Shown: positions 7,414-16,004 of the stretch, one piece after another
How positions within the stretch are numbered: the stretch's first letter is position 1
Layout of the letters: each line of letters starts with the position of its first letter
From: Candidatus Saccharimonadota bacterium
Lineage (GTDB): Bacteria; Patescibacteriota; Saccharimonadia; Saccharimonadales; Saccharimonadaceae
Length of the DNA stretch: 47,527 nucleotides
Direction: 5' to 3'
Assembly: GCA_017514675.1 (NCBI GenBank)
Contig: JAFWIY010000005.1
Span: 1 to 47,527, forward strand
The notes under the pieces: model-generated
What the model was told of the DNA's origin: nothing
The model's database searches: none
What the model saw: only the letters and a program-made list of their open reading frames with translations
Program-made: the position numbers and the translations under genes

Positions 7414-9144
7414 ATGCTAGAGTTATTGTATAACAAGGTTAAAAACACTTTACGAAAGATCGATATGCGTTTAGAGCGTGCCAAATATGGCTATATCGAC
7501 AAGTTACCGAAAAATATTGAATATTTTAACGGCGGGCTTTACGATGCGATTTACGAAGCCTCCTGCAAATGGCCACACAATGTCGCCTTAGAATATTTTG
7601 ACACTCAAATCACTTACAAAGAACTTATCAAAAAAATCAACAAAGTTGCCGCCGCTCTTAAAGCTATCGGCGCCGAAAAAGGCGAAAATATCACGATTTG
7701 CATGCCAAACACGCCAGAAAGCATTTATATGTTTTATGCGGTAAACGAAATTGGTGCGGTCGCCAACATGGTCCATCCCCTCTCTTCCGAAAAAGAAATT
7801 GAGGATTATCTCGTACAGGCTAATTCCAAAATTATGCTATGTATTGACATTGCCTATCCCAAAACCGAAGCCATTATCAAAAATACCAACGTAGAACAAG
7901 TCGTGGTAGTTTCCGCCACTCGCTCAATGGATTTTCTGATTCGCGCCATTTACAAAATCACCAAAGGTCGCAAAAACCACGTCAAGAAAAGTCAGCACGT
8001 CATTACATGGGATAAGTTTTTAAACAAAGCCAACAGGTATATTGGCAACCCTCACGCGCGCGTCGATTCGGATGACGCCGCCGTCATCATGTATTCTGGC
8101 GGCACTACCGGCAAACCCAAAGGCGTAATCCTTTCTAACCTCAATTTCAACGCTCAAGCTCTAGGTGCTAAATATCTCGTACCAGAGCTCATTAAGTCAA
8201 ACTATGCCTTTCTTACCTTCTTGCCGAATTTTCATGCCTTTGGTCTAGGCGTTTGTATTCATTTGCCACTATATTTTGGGAGTAAAATCGTTTTAATCCC
8301 ACAATTCAACGCTAAGAAACTAAAGAATTACATTAAAAAATATAAAATAAACATCCTAGTTGGCGTACCTACGGTCTTTGATTATCTTACCAAAATAAAA
8401 TTCAAGAAAAATGAATTAAAATGCATTAAAGCTGTAGTTTCTGGTGGCGACATCATTAGTATGTCCAGCAAAACCCGCATCAATGATTTTCTAAAGGAGC
8501 ACGGCTCCAAAGCAGTCATCGAAAACGGCTACGGTCTTACCGAGGCTTCTGGCGGCTTTATCTTTTCACCCCGCAGCGTAGCCGAAGAAGCCGATACTAT
8601 TGGCTTCCCTATACCAGACAACGATGTTCGTATTGTAAATATCAAGACCGGCAAAGAAGCCGATCTCGGCGAAGATGGAGAAATTGTAGTACGCGGACTT
8701 TCGGTAATGAAGGGATACTTAAATAAACCCAAAGAAACCGAGCAGGCTTTTATTAAACTTCGCAACAAAAAATACCTTCGCACGGGCGATATTGGCTACA
8801 TGGATCAGCGCGGCGTAATACATTTTCGCTCGCGCTTAAAGCGCATGATTATCACCAATGGCTACAATGTCTATCCAGCCAATATAGAAGATGCTACTTT
8901 GAAATGCGAACTCATCGCAAGTTGCGCCGTAGTCGGAAAAGAAGATGCTTTGCGTGGCGAAAAGATTGTTACCTTCGCCGTATTAAAAGAAAACGCTTCC
9001 GAACGCGCCGCTAGAAAAGAATTGGCAGGCATTTACAAAAAATACCTCGCCAAATACGAAATTCCGCGCGAAATCCGCTTCATCCCAGAACTCCCCAAAA
9101 CCAAACTCGCTAAAGTAGACTTTAAAAAACTGGAAGACTTGTAG
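7414..9144 (+). CDS. AMP-dependent synthetase/ligase (probable long-chain acyl-CoA or acyl-ACP synthetase)
   Basis: A 576-aa ANL-superfamily adenylating enzyme. The P-loop-like motif YSGGTTGKPKGV, the adenine-site motif NGYGLTEASG, and the TGDIGY and R-L-K-R-M-I-I-T-N-G-Y-N-V motifs with a C-terminal Lys (PKTKLAKVDF) are in the usual order. These give acyl-adenylate formation followed by thioester transfer. No N-terminal signal peptide is seen. The neighbours make CDP-diacylglycerol and phosphatidylglycerol, so activation of scavenged fatty acids is a reasonable inference. The substrate is not fixed by sequence. The last codons (D-L-stop) lie inside the arm of a palindromic element shared with recR. 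Confidence 0.85.
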   Translation: MLELLYNKVKNTLRKIDMRLERAKYGYIDKLPKNIEYFNGGLYDAIYEASCKWPHNVALEYFDTQITYKELIKKINKVAAALKAIGAEKGENITICMPNTPESIYMFYAVNEIGAVANMVHPLSSEKEIEDYLVQANSKIMLCIDIAYPKTEAIIKNTNVEQVVVVSATRSMDFLIRAIYKITKGRKNHVKKSQHVITWDKFLNKANRYIGNPHARVDSDDAAVIMYSGGTTGKPKGVILSNLNFNAQALGAKYLVPELIKSNYAFLTFLPNFHAFGLGVCIHLPLYFGSKIVLIPQFNAKKLKNYIKKYKINILVGVPTVFDYLTKIKFKKNELKCIKAVVSGGDIISMSSKTRINDFLKEHGSKAVIENGYGLTEASGGFIFSPRSVAEEADTIGFPIPDNDVRIVNIKTGKEADLGEDGEIVVRGLSVMKGYLNKPKETEQAFIKLRNKKYLRTGDIGYMDQRGVIHFRSRLKRMIITNGYNVYPANIEDATLKCELIASCAVVGKEDALRGEKIVTFAVLKENASERAARKELAGIYKKYLAKYEIPREIRFIPELPKTKLAKVDFKKLEDL

Positions 9145-9248
9145 GCGGGTGGCCGAAACCTATCTTTCGAAGGGCCTAAGACTTGGGCGAGCGCCTTGGG
9201 AGCTGCGCCCGAGAAAGATAGGTTCGGACAGGACCCGCCTACAAGTCT
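9135..9248. repeat. Palindromic element type II, copy C, carrying both convergent stop codons
   Basis: The 16-bp perfect arms AGACTTGTAGGCGGGT (9135-9150) and its complement (9233-9248) encode the final Asp-Leu-stop of both the acyl-activating enzyme (+) and recR (-). An inner stem of 12 bp (about 9158-9169 with 9213-9224) encloses a GC-rich centre. On the minus strand the first arm is followed by CCTGTCCG, similar to CCTGCCG at the same place in the pheT copies. There is no T run, so a bidirectional terminator function is possible but not shown. Confidence 0.8.
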
Positions 9249-9844
9249 GTTCTATTTTCCAAAGCCGCACTTAGCGTAATTTGGTCTGCGTAGGAGAGAT
9301 CTACGCCAAGTGGCAACCCACGCGCCAAGCGCGTAAGTTTTAATTCTGGATTTTGTTCGTGTAACATTTTTTCAAGAAGCAGGGCCGTCGATTCTCCTTC
9401 AACCGAAGGATTAGTTGCGATAATTACTTCTTTAACATTGTCGTCGTTAACCCGTTTAATCAGTTCCCCGATATGTAATTGTTCCGGCGTGATACCGTCT
9501 ATCGGCGAGATCGCCCCGCCCAGCACATGATAAGTGCCTTTATAACCTTTGGTTTGCTCAATCGCATAAATGTCTAGTGGTTCCTCTACTACTAAAACAG
9601 TAGCCTTATCACGCGTAGGGTCAGCATAATATGGCGACACTTCTTCGTCTGCATCAATTAGCGCAAAAGTTACTGGGCAAGATTTTACGCCCCGATGCAA
9701 ATTTTCCAAAGCCTCAGCAATATTTAAAGCAATCTTATCATTAGACTTAAAAAGATAGCACGCATAACGCTCCGCCGTGCGCGGCCCCACTCCTGGCAAC
9801 CTCGCCAAAGCATCGACTACATTCTCCAGAGCTCGTGGCAACAT
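9239..9844 (-). CDS. recR: Recombination protein RecR, zinc-finger cysteines mostly lost
   Basis: A 201-aa RecR of normal length, acting in RecFOR-type gap repair. The helix-hairpin-helix is RLPGVGPRTAERYA (about residues 15-28), and the Toprim part includes VVEEPLDIYAIEQT and the ATNPSVEGESTA segment. Usual RecR proteins have a C4 zinc finger between these parts. Here that region (about 56-75, SCPVTFALIDADEEVSPYYA) keeps a single Cys, so zinc binding is probably lost. It follows ybaB by 3 bp, the common ybaB-recR pair. The stop codon lies in the arm of the palindrome 9135-9248. Confidence 0.95.
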   Translation of the reverse strand: MLPRALENVVDALARLPGVGPRTAERYACYLFKSNDKIALNIAEALENLHRGVKSCPVTFALIDADEEVSPYYADPTRDKATVLVVEEPLDIYAIEQTKGYKGTYHVLGGAISPIDGITPEQLHIGELIKRVNDDNVKEVIIATNPSVEGESTALLLEKMLHEQNPELKLTRLARGLPLGVDLSYADQITLSAALENRTDL

Positions 9845-9847
9845 TTA

Positions 9848-10150
9848 CTACATTCCAAGGCCAAGATTGCCAAGGCCACCCATTAGCGGCTTCATTTTAT
9901 CGGTCGCAATCTCTTGCGCTTTGGCGAAACCATCACGCATACAGTTCTCAATCCAGCGCTCTAGCTCATGAATATCATCAAAATCAATTTTCTCTGGGTC
10001 TAGTTTTACTTTTTTAACTTTTAGCTCGCCGTTAATCTGCACAATAACGGCACCATCACCAGCTTCTACTTCCACAATCTCATTTTTTAGCTCTTTTTGA
10101 GCCTTGCGTAGTTGGTTTAATAATTTCATTTGATCCATGGTTTGTCCCAT
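9848..10150 (-). CDS. YbaB/EbfC family nucleoid-associated protein
   Basis: A 100-aa protein with the YbaB pattern: an N-terminal helix (MKLLNQLRKAQKELKNE), the V-E-A-G-D-G-A-V segment and a C-terminal helix, ending in a Gly/Met-rich tail. The family binds DNA as a dimer and usually sits next to recR, as here. A Shine-Dalgarno AGGAGAG precedes the start, which abuts the stop of the upstream membrane gene, so it is probably co-transcribed from the promoter near 11607. Confidence 0.92.
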   Translation of the reverse strand: MGQTMDQMKLLNQLRKAQKELKNEIVEVEAGDGAVIVQINGELKVKKVKLDPEKIDFDDIHELERWIENCMRDGFAKAQEIATDKMKPLMGGLGNLGLGM

Positions 10151-10151
10151 T

Positions 10152-11597
10152 TTACTCTCCTTCTGTTATTTCAACTTCTGTATATAGATATATTATATCA
10201 GAGTTCTCACGCATTGGCGAGGTAATAATCCGCGTCATTTTATAACGCTCTGGCATATTTTCTGGCCTATGTAAGACTGCTACCACCCGTGGATTCTCGA
10301 TTGCGGAAATAACATTAATATCGGTAGAATCTTCCAAAATCTTATAAAAATCATAATTCTCATACACTAGCAAATTCTCATCCGTAAGATTCTCACGAAT
10401 TACATTTAAATCATAATTAAATTGGTTTACCACTTTCGGATTATAATGGTATCCATATATATACTGCAAAAGTCCAGGCACAATCATAAAACCAAATAGT
10501 AGGGTGAGTGGAACCAAAGCAGCAATCCTAGCATACGGATTTTCCGGAAACAGGCCGTACCATTTTTCAAGCAAATACTTAAGGCCGTGTGCTACCAAAA
10601 TTGAAAACGGCAAAATACAAAATATCACCGCATTGGGATTAAACCCGGTAATTATTAGACAAAACACCAAGAGAATCGTTGCGATAGAATTTCGCGAAGC
10701 AAAAAAACCTTTAGTAGTGGAAAATAGACCAATGAGAGCTAATGTAAAAATCGGCAAGCTAATAAGCGGAGATAAATACACACTCTCTAAACTATTATAC
10801 CAAGAGAACACCGGCGCAAAACCAGCAGAAATATTACCAAAGAAATGCGAAATTTCAAAATCTTTTGCAAACAATAGCTCCATGATAGTTTCCGGATGAT
10901 GGATTACTCCGATAATAGTCACAGTGAGGCCAGCCACCACTAAAATACCAACTAAAATAAGCGGTAGTATCGGCAAAGATTTGACCACGAAGCGCAGATG
11001 TGGCTGCAAAAACACAAATAGTACGCAGAAAATAGCAAAATAAATCATAAATGGCGTAAATACGGAAAATAGCATAATAATCGCAAACAAGAAACAGTAT
11101 AGCGGCTTCGGCCTTTTTTCACCTTGAATCTTAGACCCAAGCCAAAGCAGTAATGTCGGCCAAAATACCAACATAATTAGCGGCGTACCCGAACCGGCCA
11201 AAAATAAAAATGGCGTAGAAAGAATAATTAGACAGGAAGCCAGAAGCGAAACATTGCTCTTAAACCATCGGTTGAGTAATAGAATCAACAACACGCCAAG
11301 AAGTAGGCCTATAATTATGCTTGGTAATTTAATAGCGTAACTAGATAAACCAAACATCATTATCGATGCTTTTTGCAACAAACGATATGGCCAATCTATT
11401 AAATCACCATCAAAAATTCCCTCTTGACTCAAATAATACGAGCTAGTTGCAGAATCAATCTCAGCTTGTGACAAACCGTCCTGTGCTAGTAGTGGCAAAG
11501 CGATAAGTAGAGCAATAAAAGCAATACCAAGCACCATATAACCGATTACAAATTTATATCGGTACAAAAAAAGTTTAGAAACAATAATTTTCTTCAC
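10152..11597 (-). CDS. GT39/PMT-like membrane glycosyltransferase
   Basis: A 481-aa protein with about ten hydrophobic segments. After the first membrane segment comes an extracytoplasmic loop with Asp/Glu residues (AQDGLSQAEIDSATSSYYL), the arrangement of the ArnT/PMT/GT39 glycosyltransferases that use polyprenyl-phosphate sugars. Sequence conservation beyond this is weak, so the acceptor cannot be named. The start is GTG at 11597, 6 nt after TATAAT, which fits the leaderless rule of this genome. ybaB and recR follow directly. Confidence 0.65.
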   Translation of the reverse strand: MKKIIVSKLFLYRYKFVIGYMVLGIAFIALLIALPLLAQDGLSQAEIDSATSSYYLSQEGIFDGDLIDWPYRLLQKASIMMFGLSSYAIKLPSIIIGLLLGVLLILLLNRWFKSNVSLLASCLIILSTPFLFLAGSGTPLIMLVFWPTLLLWLGSKIQGEKRPKPLYCFLFAIIMLFSVFTPFMIYFAIFCVLFVFLQPHLRFVVKSLPILPLILVGILVVAGLTVTIIGVIHHPETIMELLFAKDFEISHFFGNISAGFAPVFSWYNSLESVYLSPLISLPIFTLALIGLFSTTKGFFASRNSIATILLVFCLIITGFNPNAVIFCILPFSILVAHGLKYLLEKWYGLFPENPYARIAALVPLTLLFGFMIVPGLLQYIYGYHYNPKVVNQFNYDLNVIRENLTDENLLVYENYDFYKILEDSTDINVISAIENPRVVAVLHRPENMPERYKMTRIITSPMRENSDIIYLYTEVEITEGE

Positions 11598-11603
11598 ATA
11601 AGT

Positions 11604-11609
11604 ATTATA
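11604..11609 (-). promoter_or_regulatory. -10 box, leaderless GTG start of the GT39-like gene
   Basis: TATAAT on the minus strand ends 6 nt before the GTG at 11597. It lies in the 19-bp gap after dnaB, so the membrane gene, ybaB and recR can be expressed separately from dnaX-dnaB. Confidence 0.65.
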
Positions 11610-11616
11610 CCACTAA

Positions 11617-12969
11617 CTAATGGTTTTCATCAAGCGACATAAAACGCGAGAATTTACCTTCAAAGTATAGTTTCACGGTACCAATCGAGCCATGCCGGTG
11701 CTTACGAATCAAAAGCTCGGTGATATTATCTTTTTCTTCATCATCTTTTTTATAGTAATCTGGGCGGTGCAAAAACATCACTAGGTCGGCATCCTGCTCA
11801 ATAGAGCCAGATTCACGCAGATCGGACAGTACCGGCCTCGGATCATCACGGCCAGTTACATTACGCGAAAGCTGCGCCAAGGCCACTACAGGAATTTCTA
11901 GTTCCCTTGCCAAAATTTTTAAGCCACGCGAAATTTCAGTTACTTCCTGCACGCGGTTACCTTTGTAACGATCGGACCCAGCAATCAGCTGTAAATAGTC
12001 GATAATCACTATCCCAATTTGGTGATCATGCATCGCGCGCCTTGCTTTGTTACGAATTTCCAAAATATTTAGCGAGCTAGTATCATCAATATAAATCGGC
12101 ACCTCATCCATTTCGCTCATCGCATCATCAATTCGCGTAAATTCTTCATCATTTAAATTTCCAGTTTGAAGCTTCCATGAATCTACACTCGCCACATCTG
12201 ATATAATCCGATCAATAATTTCACTGGCCGCCATCTCCATGGAGAAAAACAGCACACCTTTTTTGTTGATACTGGCAATATTATAAGCTAAATTTTGCGC
12301 CATGGTGGTTTTACCCATCGCCGGGCGCGCACCCACGATAATTAAATCACCCTTCCTAAATCCAGCCGTAATTTTATCAATATCATGAAAACCGGTCTTT
12401 AAGCCACGCACGCCGCCTTTATTTTTCTTTAGCTCTACAATTCTCTCCAGAGCATCCGGCATTAAATCTTCCAAAGCTACGTAATCACTCTTGATAATTT
12501 TATCCGACACTTCAAACAACTTTTTCTCGGCCTCACCAACCAGCTCATTTACGTTGGCATCTTCCTCGTAAGCCTGTTCGGAGATTTTTGTACCCGCCTC
12601 AATTAATCTTCTTCTCACCGAAGCTTTTTCAATAATTTCGGCGTAAGCCTTGGCATGTGATGCCGCCGGCACAAAAGTAGAAAGTTCCGTAAGATACGGC
12701 GCACCACCAACTTCTTTGAGTTTTTTTCTAGTCTTTAATTCGGCCGTGAGAGTAAGTAAATCTATCGGCTTGTGCTGATCGTATAGATCAATCATTGCTT
12801 CAAAAATTGTCACGTGCCGAGGCTCATAAAAATCCCCCGGCTTTAAGATAGTCAGAACTTCAGTAATCACATTTTCAGACAGCATCACCGCACCTAAAAG
12901 CGACTTTTCTGCCGACAAATCTTGTGGTGGTACCCTGCCACCTTGTTTAGAAAGGGTTTTCTCCTCCAT
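11617..12969 (-). CDS. dnaB: Replicative DNA helicase DnaB
   Basis: Hexameric 5'-3' helicase of the replication fork, 450 aa. The N-terminal domain has PQDLSAEKSLLGAVM (about 15-29). The RecA-like domain has Walker A GARPAMGKTT, Walker B VIIDYLQLI and the arginine-finger region RESGSIEQDADLVMFLHR. No intein is present. The start overlaps dnaX by 23 bp, so the clamp-loader subunit and the helicase are made from one message. Confidence 0.97.
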   Translation of the reverse strand: MEEKTLSKQGGRVPPQDLSAEKSLLGAVMLSENVITEVLTILKPGDFYEPRHVTIFEAMIDLYDQHKPIDLLTLTAELKTRKKLKEVGGAPYLTELSTFVPAASHAKAYAEIIEKASVRRRLIEAGTKISEQAYEEDANVNELVGEAEKKLFEVSDKIIKSDYVALEDLMPDALERIVELKKNKGGVRGLKTGFHDIDKITAGFRKGDLIIVGARPAMGKTTMAQNLAYNIASINKKGVLFFSMEMAASEIIDRIISDVASVDSWKLQTGNLNDEEFTRIDDAMSEMDEVPIYIDDTSSLNILEIRNKARRAMHDHQIGIVIIDYLQLIAGSDRYKGNRVQEVTEISRGLKILARELEIPVVALAQLSRNVTGRDDPRPVLSDLRESGSIEQDADLVMFLHRPDYYKKDDEEKDNITELLIRKHRHGSIGTVKLYFEGKFSRFMSLDENH

Positions 12970-14293
12970 CGTTTTTTACCTCTCCTCCCATTATATCAGA
13001 AAGTTTAGAAAGCACTGCATCTTTTTTGTAATTTTTCGGCTTCTCTTCATGGCTATGCACTACAATATTTAAATTACTTTCGCGCTTTAATACAAATAAA
13101 TTATTTTTGCTGTTTAAAATACTTTCACTAATTCTGGTAGATGGGTAAATATCTAAAGTGATGCCATCAAATTCATATTGTGCTTTTTTTAACTGTCGCC
13201 CAATCGCCTCATTTTTTTCTAACATTTTATTAACCAAATTATCCCAATCAAATGGTGCTGATACGCTTGAGGTTGCCGGTTTTGGTTTTAGTTGGGGCGG
13301 CTCTACTAGTTTCACTGGTTCTATGGGCCTTGTATCCGGCTCGGTCAACTTCACTGGCGCAACCGGCGCAGTCGTAGTTAACGCAATTAGCAGCCTAGCC
13401 TCCGCATACGGGGCTCGCACTTCTGTAAGTTTTGGCAAAAGTTTTAAATATTCTGGGCGTGGATTATTTAAAATATATTCAACTAGGTGCGAGGCTAGTG
13501 TTTCGGGCTTAATTCCCGATATTAAAAGCTCCTTATAGCAATTAGCAATTTTTTCTATACTACTAGTCGTGCAAACGGTGAGCAGTCGTGCCAACACTTC
13601 ATCATCCGGCAAGCCCAACGCGCTCACTACCATTTCGCGTGTGATTTCTTTATCAGACAATGTAGAAATTTGGTCCAAAAGCGACAAGGTATCACGAAAA
13701 GATCCGCCGCCATGTTTTACTACTAATTCTAGCGCCGCATCATCTATTTTAATCTTTTCCTTATTCGCCACCGACTTTACAAAATCTAGCATTACACTGG
13801 TATCGGCTAATTTAAACGTAAAAGTTTGCGCCCGCGATACGATCGTAGCCGGTACCTTATAAGCATCGGTAGTCGCCATAATAAACACTACGTGGCTAGG
13901 CGGCTCCTCCAAAGTCTTGAGCAGTGCATTGAAGGCTTCCTTGGTTAGCATGTGGACTTCATCTATAATATAGACTTTGTATTTGCCGGCTGTTGGCGCA
14001 ATCGCTGCCTTTTCGCGTAGTTCTCTAATATTATCAATTCCGCGGTTTGAAGCACCATCTATCTCAATAATATCAACATAGTCATCTTCCAACTCGTAGG
14101 TGAATTCGTTTATCTCGTGCGCAAAAATCCTCGCTACCGAAGTCTTGCCAGTGCCGCGCGGCCCGATAAAGAGATAAGCGTGCGAAACTTTACCCTGCTT
14201 TAAAGCATTAGAAAGCGATGTGGTTACCTGCTCCTGCCCAACTACTTCGGCCAGTTTTTTGGGGCGATATTTTCGGTAGAGTGCTTTGGCCAT
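12947..14293 (-). CDS. dnaX: DNA polymerase III gamma/tau subunit lacking the zinc module
   Basis: AAA+ clamp-loader ATPase of 448 aa. Walker A is GPRGTGKT (44-51), Walker B is IIDEVHML, and sensor 1 with the SRC-like motif is TIVSRAQTF. Between the first helix and the D-G-A-S-N-R-G motif, usual DnaX proteins have a four-Cys zinc module. Here the stretch at about 60-75 (EINEFTYELEDDYVD) has no Cys, so the module is deleted. A Pro/Val-rich linker (about 310-345) leads to a C-terminal tau-like domain. The start overlaps the upstream OB-like gene by one base (TAATG). Confidence 0.95.
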   Translation of the reverse strand: MAKALYRKYRPKKLAEVVGQEQVTTSLSNALKQGKVSHAYLFIGPRGTGKTSVARIFAHEINEFTYELEDDYVDIIEIDGASNRGIDNIRELREKAAIAPTAGKYKVYIIDEVHMLTKEAFNALLKTLEEPPSHVVFIMATTDAYKVPATIVSRAQTFTFKLADTSVMLDFVKSVANKEKIKIDDAALELVVKHGGGSFRDTLSLLDQISTLSDKEITREMVVSALGLPDDEVLARLLTVCTTSSIEKIANCYKELLISGIKPETLASHLVEYILNNPRPEYLKLLPKLTEVRAPYAEARLLIALTTTAPVAPVKLTEPDTRPIEPVKLVEPPQLKPKPATSSVSAPFDWDNLVNKMLEKNEAIGRQLKKAQYEFDGITLDIYPSTRISESILNSKNNLFVLKRESNLNIVVHSHEEKPKNYKKDAVLSKLSDIMGGEVKNDGGENPF

Positions 14294-14820
14294 TATAGGG
14301 CAGCCTCAACGGCAGCCCAAGTCGCATCATCTTTGTTCGCTGGAATAATTACGGACACCTGCGAACCCTCTCGCAAGTGGAAATAGGTCACTGAAGCATA
14401 CAAAATCTGATATTCTTTGCCCGCTACTTCTACAAAGTATTTATCATCATGGTGAGTAAGCGTACCGATCACAGTTTTTCTTTCAATCGGGCCAATTTGC
14501 TTGTAGAGGAACTTGCCATCTTCTGTGATGGTAAGCTTCATAATATCACCCTCTACTAGCTTGGACTTAGAAGCATAGTTGGCCGGTACTGGGTAATTCT
14601 TGCCATCTGGGCCAATCATAATTTGCCCATCAAAGATACCCTCAATCACCTTGCCTTCTGGACCAGTCACAATCGTATCGCGTGGCGCAGCAATCGCCTC
14701 GCCATCACCAAGAATGGACACCAATAATTCCTTAGCCGCTGACAAATTAGTCTCAGCTTCGCTCAGTAGAGTTCGTAACCTTTTTATTTGTTTATCTGGT
14801 ATTTCAGACATACCTCGCAT
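14293..14820 (-). CDS. Unknown protein: short coiled coil plus AAA+-associated-type OB domains
   Basis: A 175-aa protein. Residues 5-40 form a coiled coil. The rest is beta-rich with two GPDGK/GPEGK turns (TIVTGPEGKVIEGIF, IMIGPDGKNYPVP), then a second beta unit. This layout recalls the OB-fold domains of proteasome-type ATPases, but no ATPase domain is present. The function is unknown. It is the first gene of an operon with dnaX and dnaB, so a link to replication is possible. A second ATG 9 nt downstream (MSEIPDK) is an equally good start. The upstream DNA has overlapping TATAAT boxes (14840-14855). Confidence 0.55.
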   Translation of the reverse strand: MRGMSEIPDKQIKRLRTLLSEAETNLSAAKELLVSILGDGEAIAAPRDTIVTGPEGKVIEGIFDGQIMIGPDGKNYPVPANYASKSKLVEGDIMKLTITEDGKFLYKQIGPIERKTVIGTLTHHDDKYFVEVAGKEYQILYASVTYFHLREGSQVSVIIPANKDDATWAAVEAAL

Positions 14821-14935
14821 CCTGTCTAAAGATAGTATTAATATTATATTATATCTTTATCAAAATAAAGTCAAGGTTTTTTAAATAAAGTTTTCCACCA
14901 TTTTTACAGCGGTCGCGGTAGAAATGTTGTAATTT

Positions 14936-15982
14936 TTACAAATTATAGAGTCCGGTATGTTTTTTGCCATCATAAATCACAGTCGGAATACCTTTAACCT
15001 TCAGCTTATTTGTGACAAGCTCAGCGTTTTCTTCCATTTTAGTAGCAATTTCAGGATACTGCGAAATTTCGCGCACCAAATCAACTCGGCCTTGATCCAG
15101 CCCAAATTCTAGTAGCCACTGCTCCAATTTCGCCGCCGCTTGGGCTTCGCTATAGTCTTCGTTAAATCTGTCTTGATAAGATATTCCATCCGCATTCTTC
15201 GTGGTAAAAATTTTGTCTAGCAACCGCATCGCCATCCCGCTTTCTACCTGCTCTACCGCCAGCATATAACGCGCCACCACCCCAGAGTTCTTAAACTTAT
15301 AGTTCCCCTCTGGCGTCTTAATCGCAAACGGCACCAAACGCACTACATAATTTTCAAAGAAACCAGCCTGCTTTTGGTTTTTGTAGCTATTAGCACACAC
15401 CAAACAGCCAGGGTCAAAAATATCTACCGCAATCGGCTTATCGCTTACATCCGGATTTGCCACAATATAATTAAAATCATAATCCTCTGCTTGGTAACTC
15501 TTGAATTTTTCCGGGATTGCTTCAAAGATTTCGCACCATTCAGTAAACCACCGCCCAGTGGCCTCCAGAGGGTTAGTTGGTTCGCTTTCATCTATTGCGC
15601 AAACTTCTGCGCCCATAGTGCAAGCGGCTGGTTTCGTAACATTACAAGTCCCGAGCGCCCAAAGCGCGAGTAAAGATTTAATTGCGGTTAAAATCGCCCA
15701 GACTGCCACCACTACAATTACTACCGAAACAATCTCAATTATTACCGATAGCGGCTTTACCCACTTTGGGTGTTTAACAATCACGCGCGCAAGCAAAGTA
15801 TTTTTTACATCGGACTTAAAATTCGTTTCACACTTTTGCAAGCGCACCTTTTTCCATAGGCACCCCCAAGCTTTTTTCAGCATCTTGAGATAGCTTTTCC
15901 CTACCTTTGGCTTAAAAATTGATACCGCGGCCACAAACACCCCCATCACCGCCAAAATAATAAACGCTGCAATACAAACCAT
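14936..15982 (-). CDS. Membrane-anchored thioredoxin-fold (DsbA-like) protein
   Basis: About 348 aa from the ATG at 15982. Two N-terminal hydrophobic regions (about 1-20 and 75-110) precede an extracytoplasmic part. The active-site pair is CLVC (about 193-196) in the context DIFDPGCLVCANSY, and a cis-Pro loop VKGIPTVIYDGKK is near the C-terminus, both typical of thioredoxin-fold oxidoreductases. Four further Cys lie between the membrane region and the fold. The likely role is disulfide formation or exchange in secreted proteins. An alternative TTG start at 16000 would include the promoter's -10 box and is rejected. Confidence 0.75.
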   Translation of the reverse strand: MVCIAAFIILAVMGVFVAAVSIFKPKVGKSYLKMLKKAWGCLWKKVRLQKCETNFKSDVKNTLLARVIVKHPKWVKPLSVIIEIVSVVIVVVAVWAILTAIKSLLALWALGTCNVTKPAACTMGAEVCAIDESEPTNPLEATGRWFTEWCEIFEAIPEKFKSYQAEDYDFNYIVANPDVSDKPIAVDIFDPGCLVCANSYKNQKQAGFFENYVVRLVPFAIKTPEGNYKFKNSGVVARYMLAVEQVESGMAMRLLDKIFTTKNADGISYQDRFNEDYSEAQAAAKLEQWLLEFGLDQGRVDLVREISQYPEIATKMEENAELVTNKLKVKGIPTVIYDGKKHTGLYNL

Positions 15983-15988
15983 AAAAAC

Positions 15989-15994
15989 ATTATA
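15989..15994 (-). promoter_or_regulatory. Extended -10 box, leaderless start of the thioredoxin-fold gene
   Basis: TGTGCTATAAT on the minus strand, ending 6 nt before the ATG at 15982. Confidence 0.7.
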
Positions 15995-16004
15995 GCACAA
16001 TGCG

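Noticed and set aside
9190-9215. CTGCGCC in element C as the type I core
   Set aside because: Only seven or eight bases match the core of A and B, and they lie on the other side of the hairpin. Too short to join the families.
13158-13862. Plus-strand open frames opposite dnaX
   Set aside because: They are shadows of dnaX, without ribosome sites or recognisable domains.
15983-16000. Upstream TTG start for the thioredoxin-fold gene
   Set aside because: It would place the TATAAT box inside the coding region. The ATG at 15982 fits the 6-nt leaderless rule.
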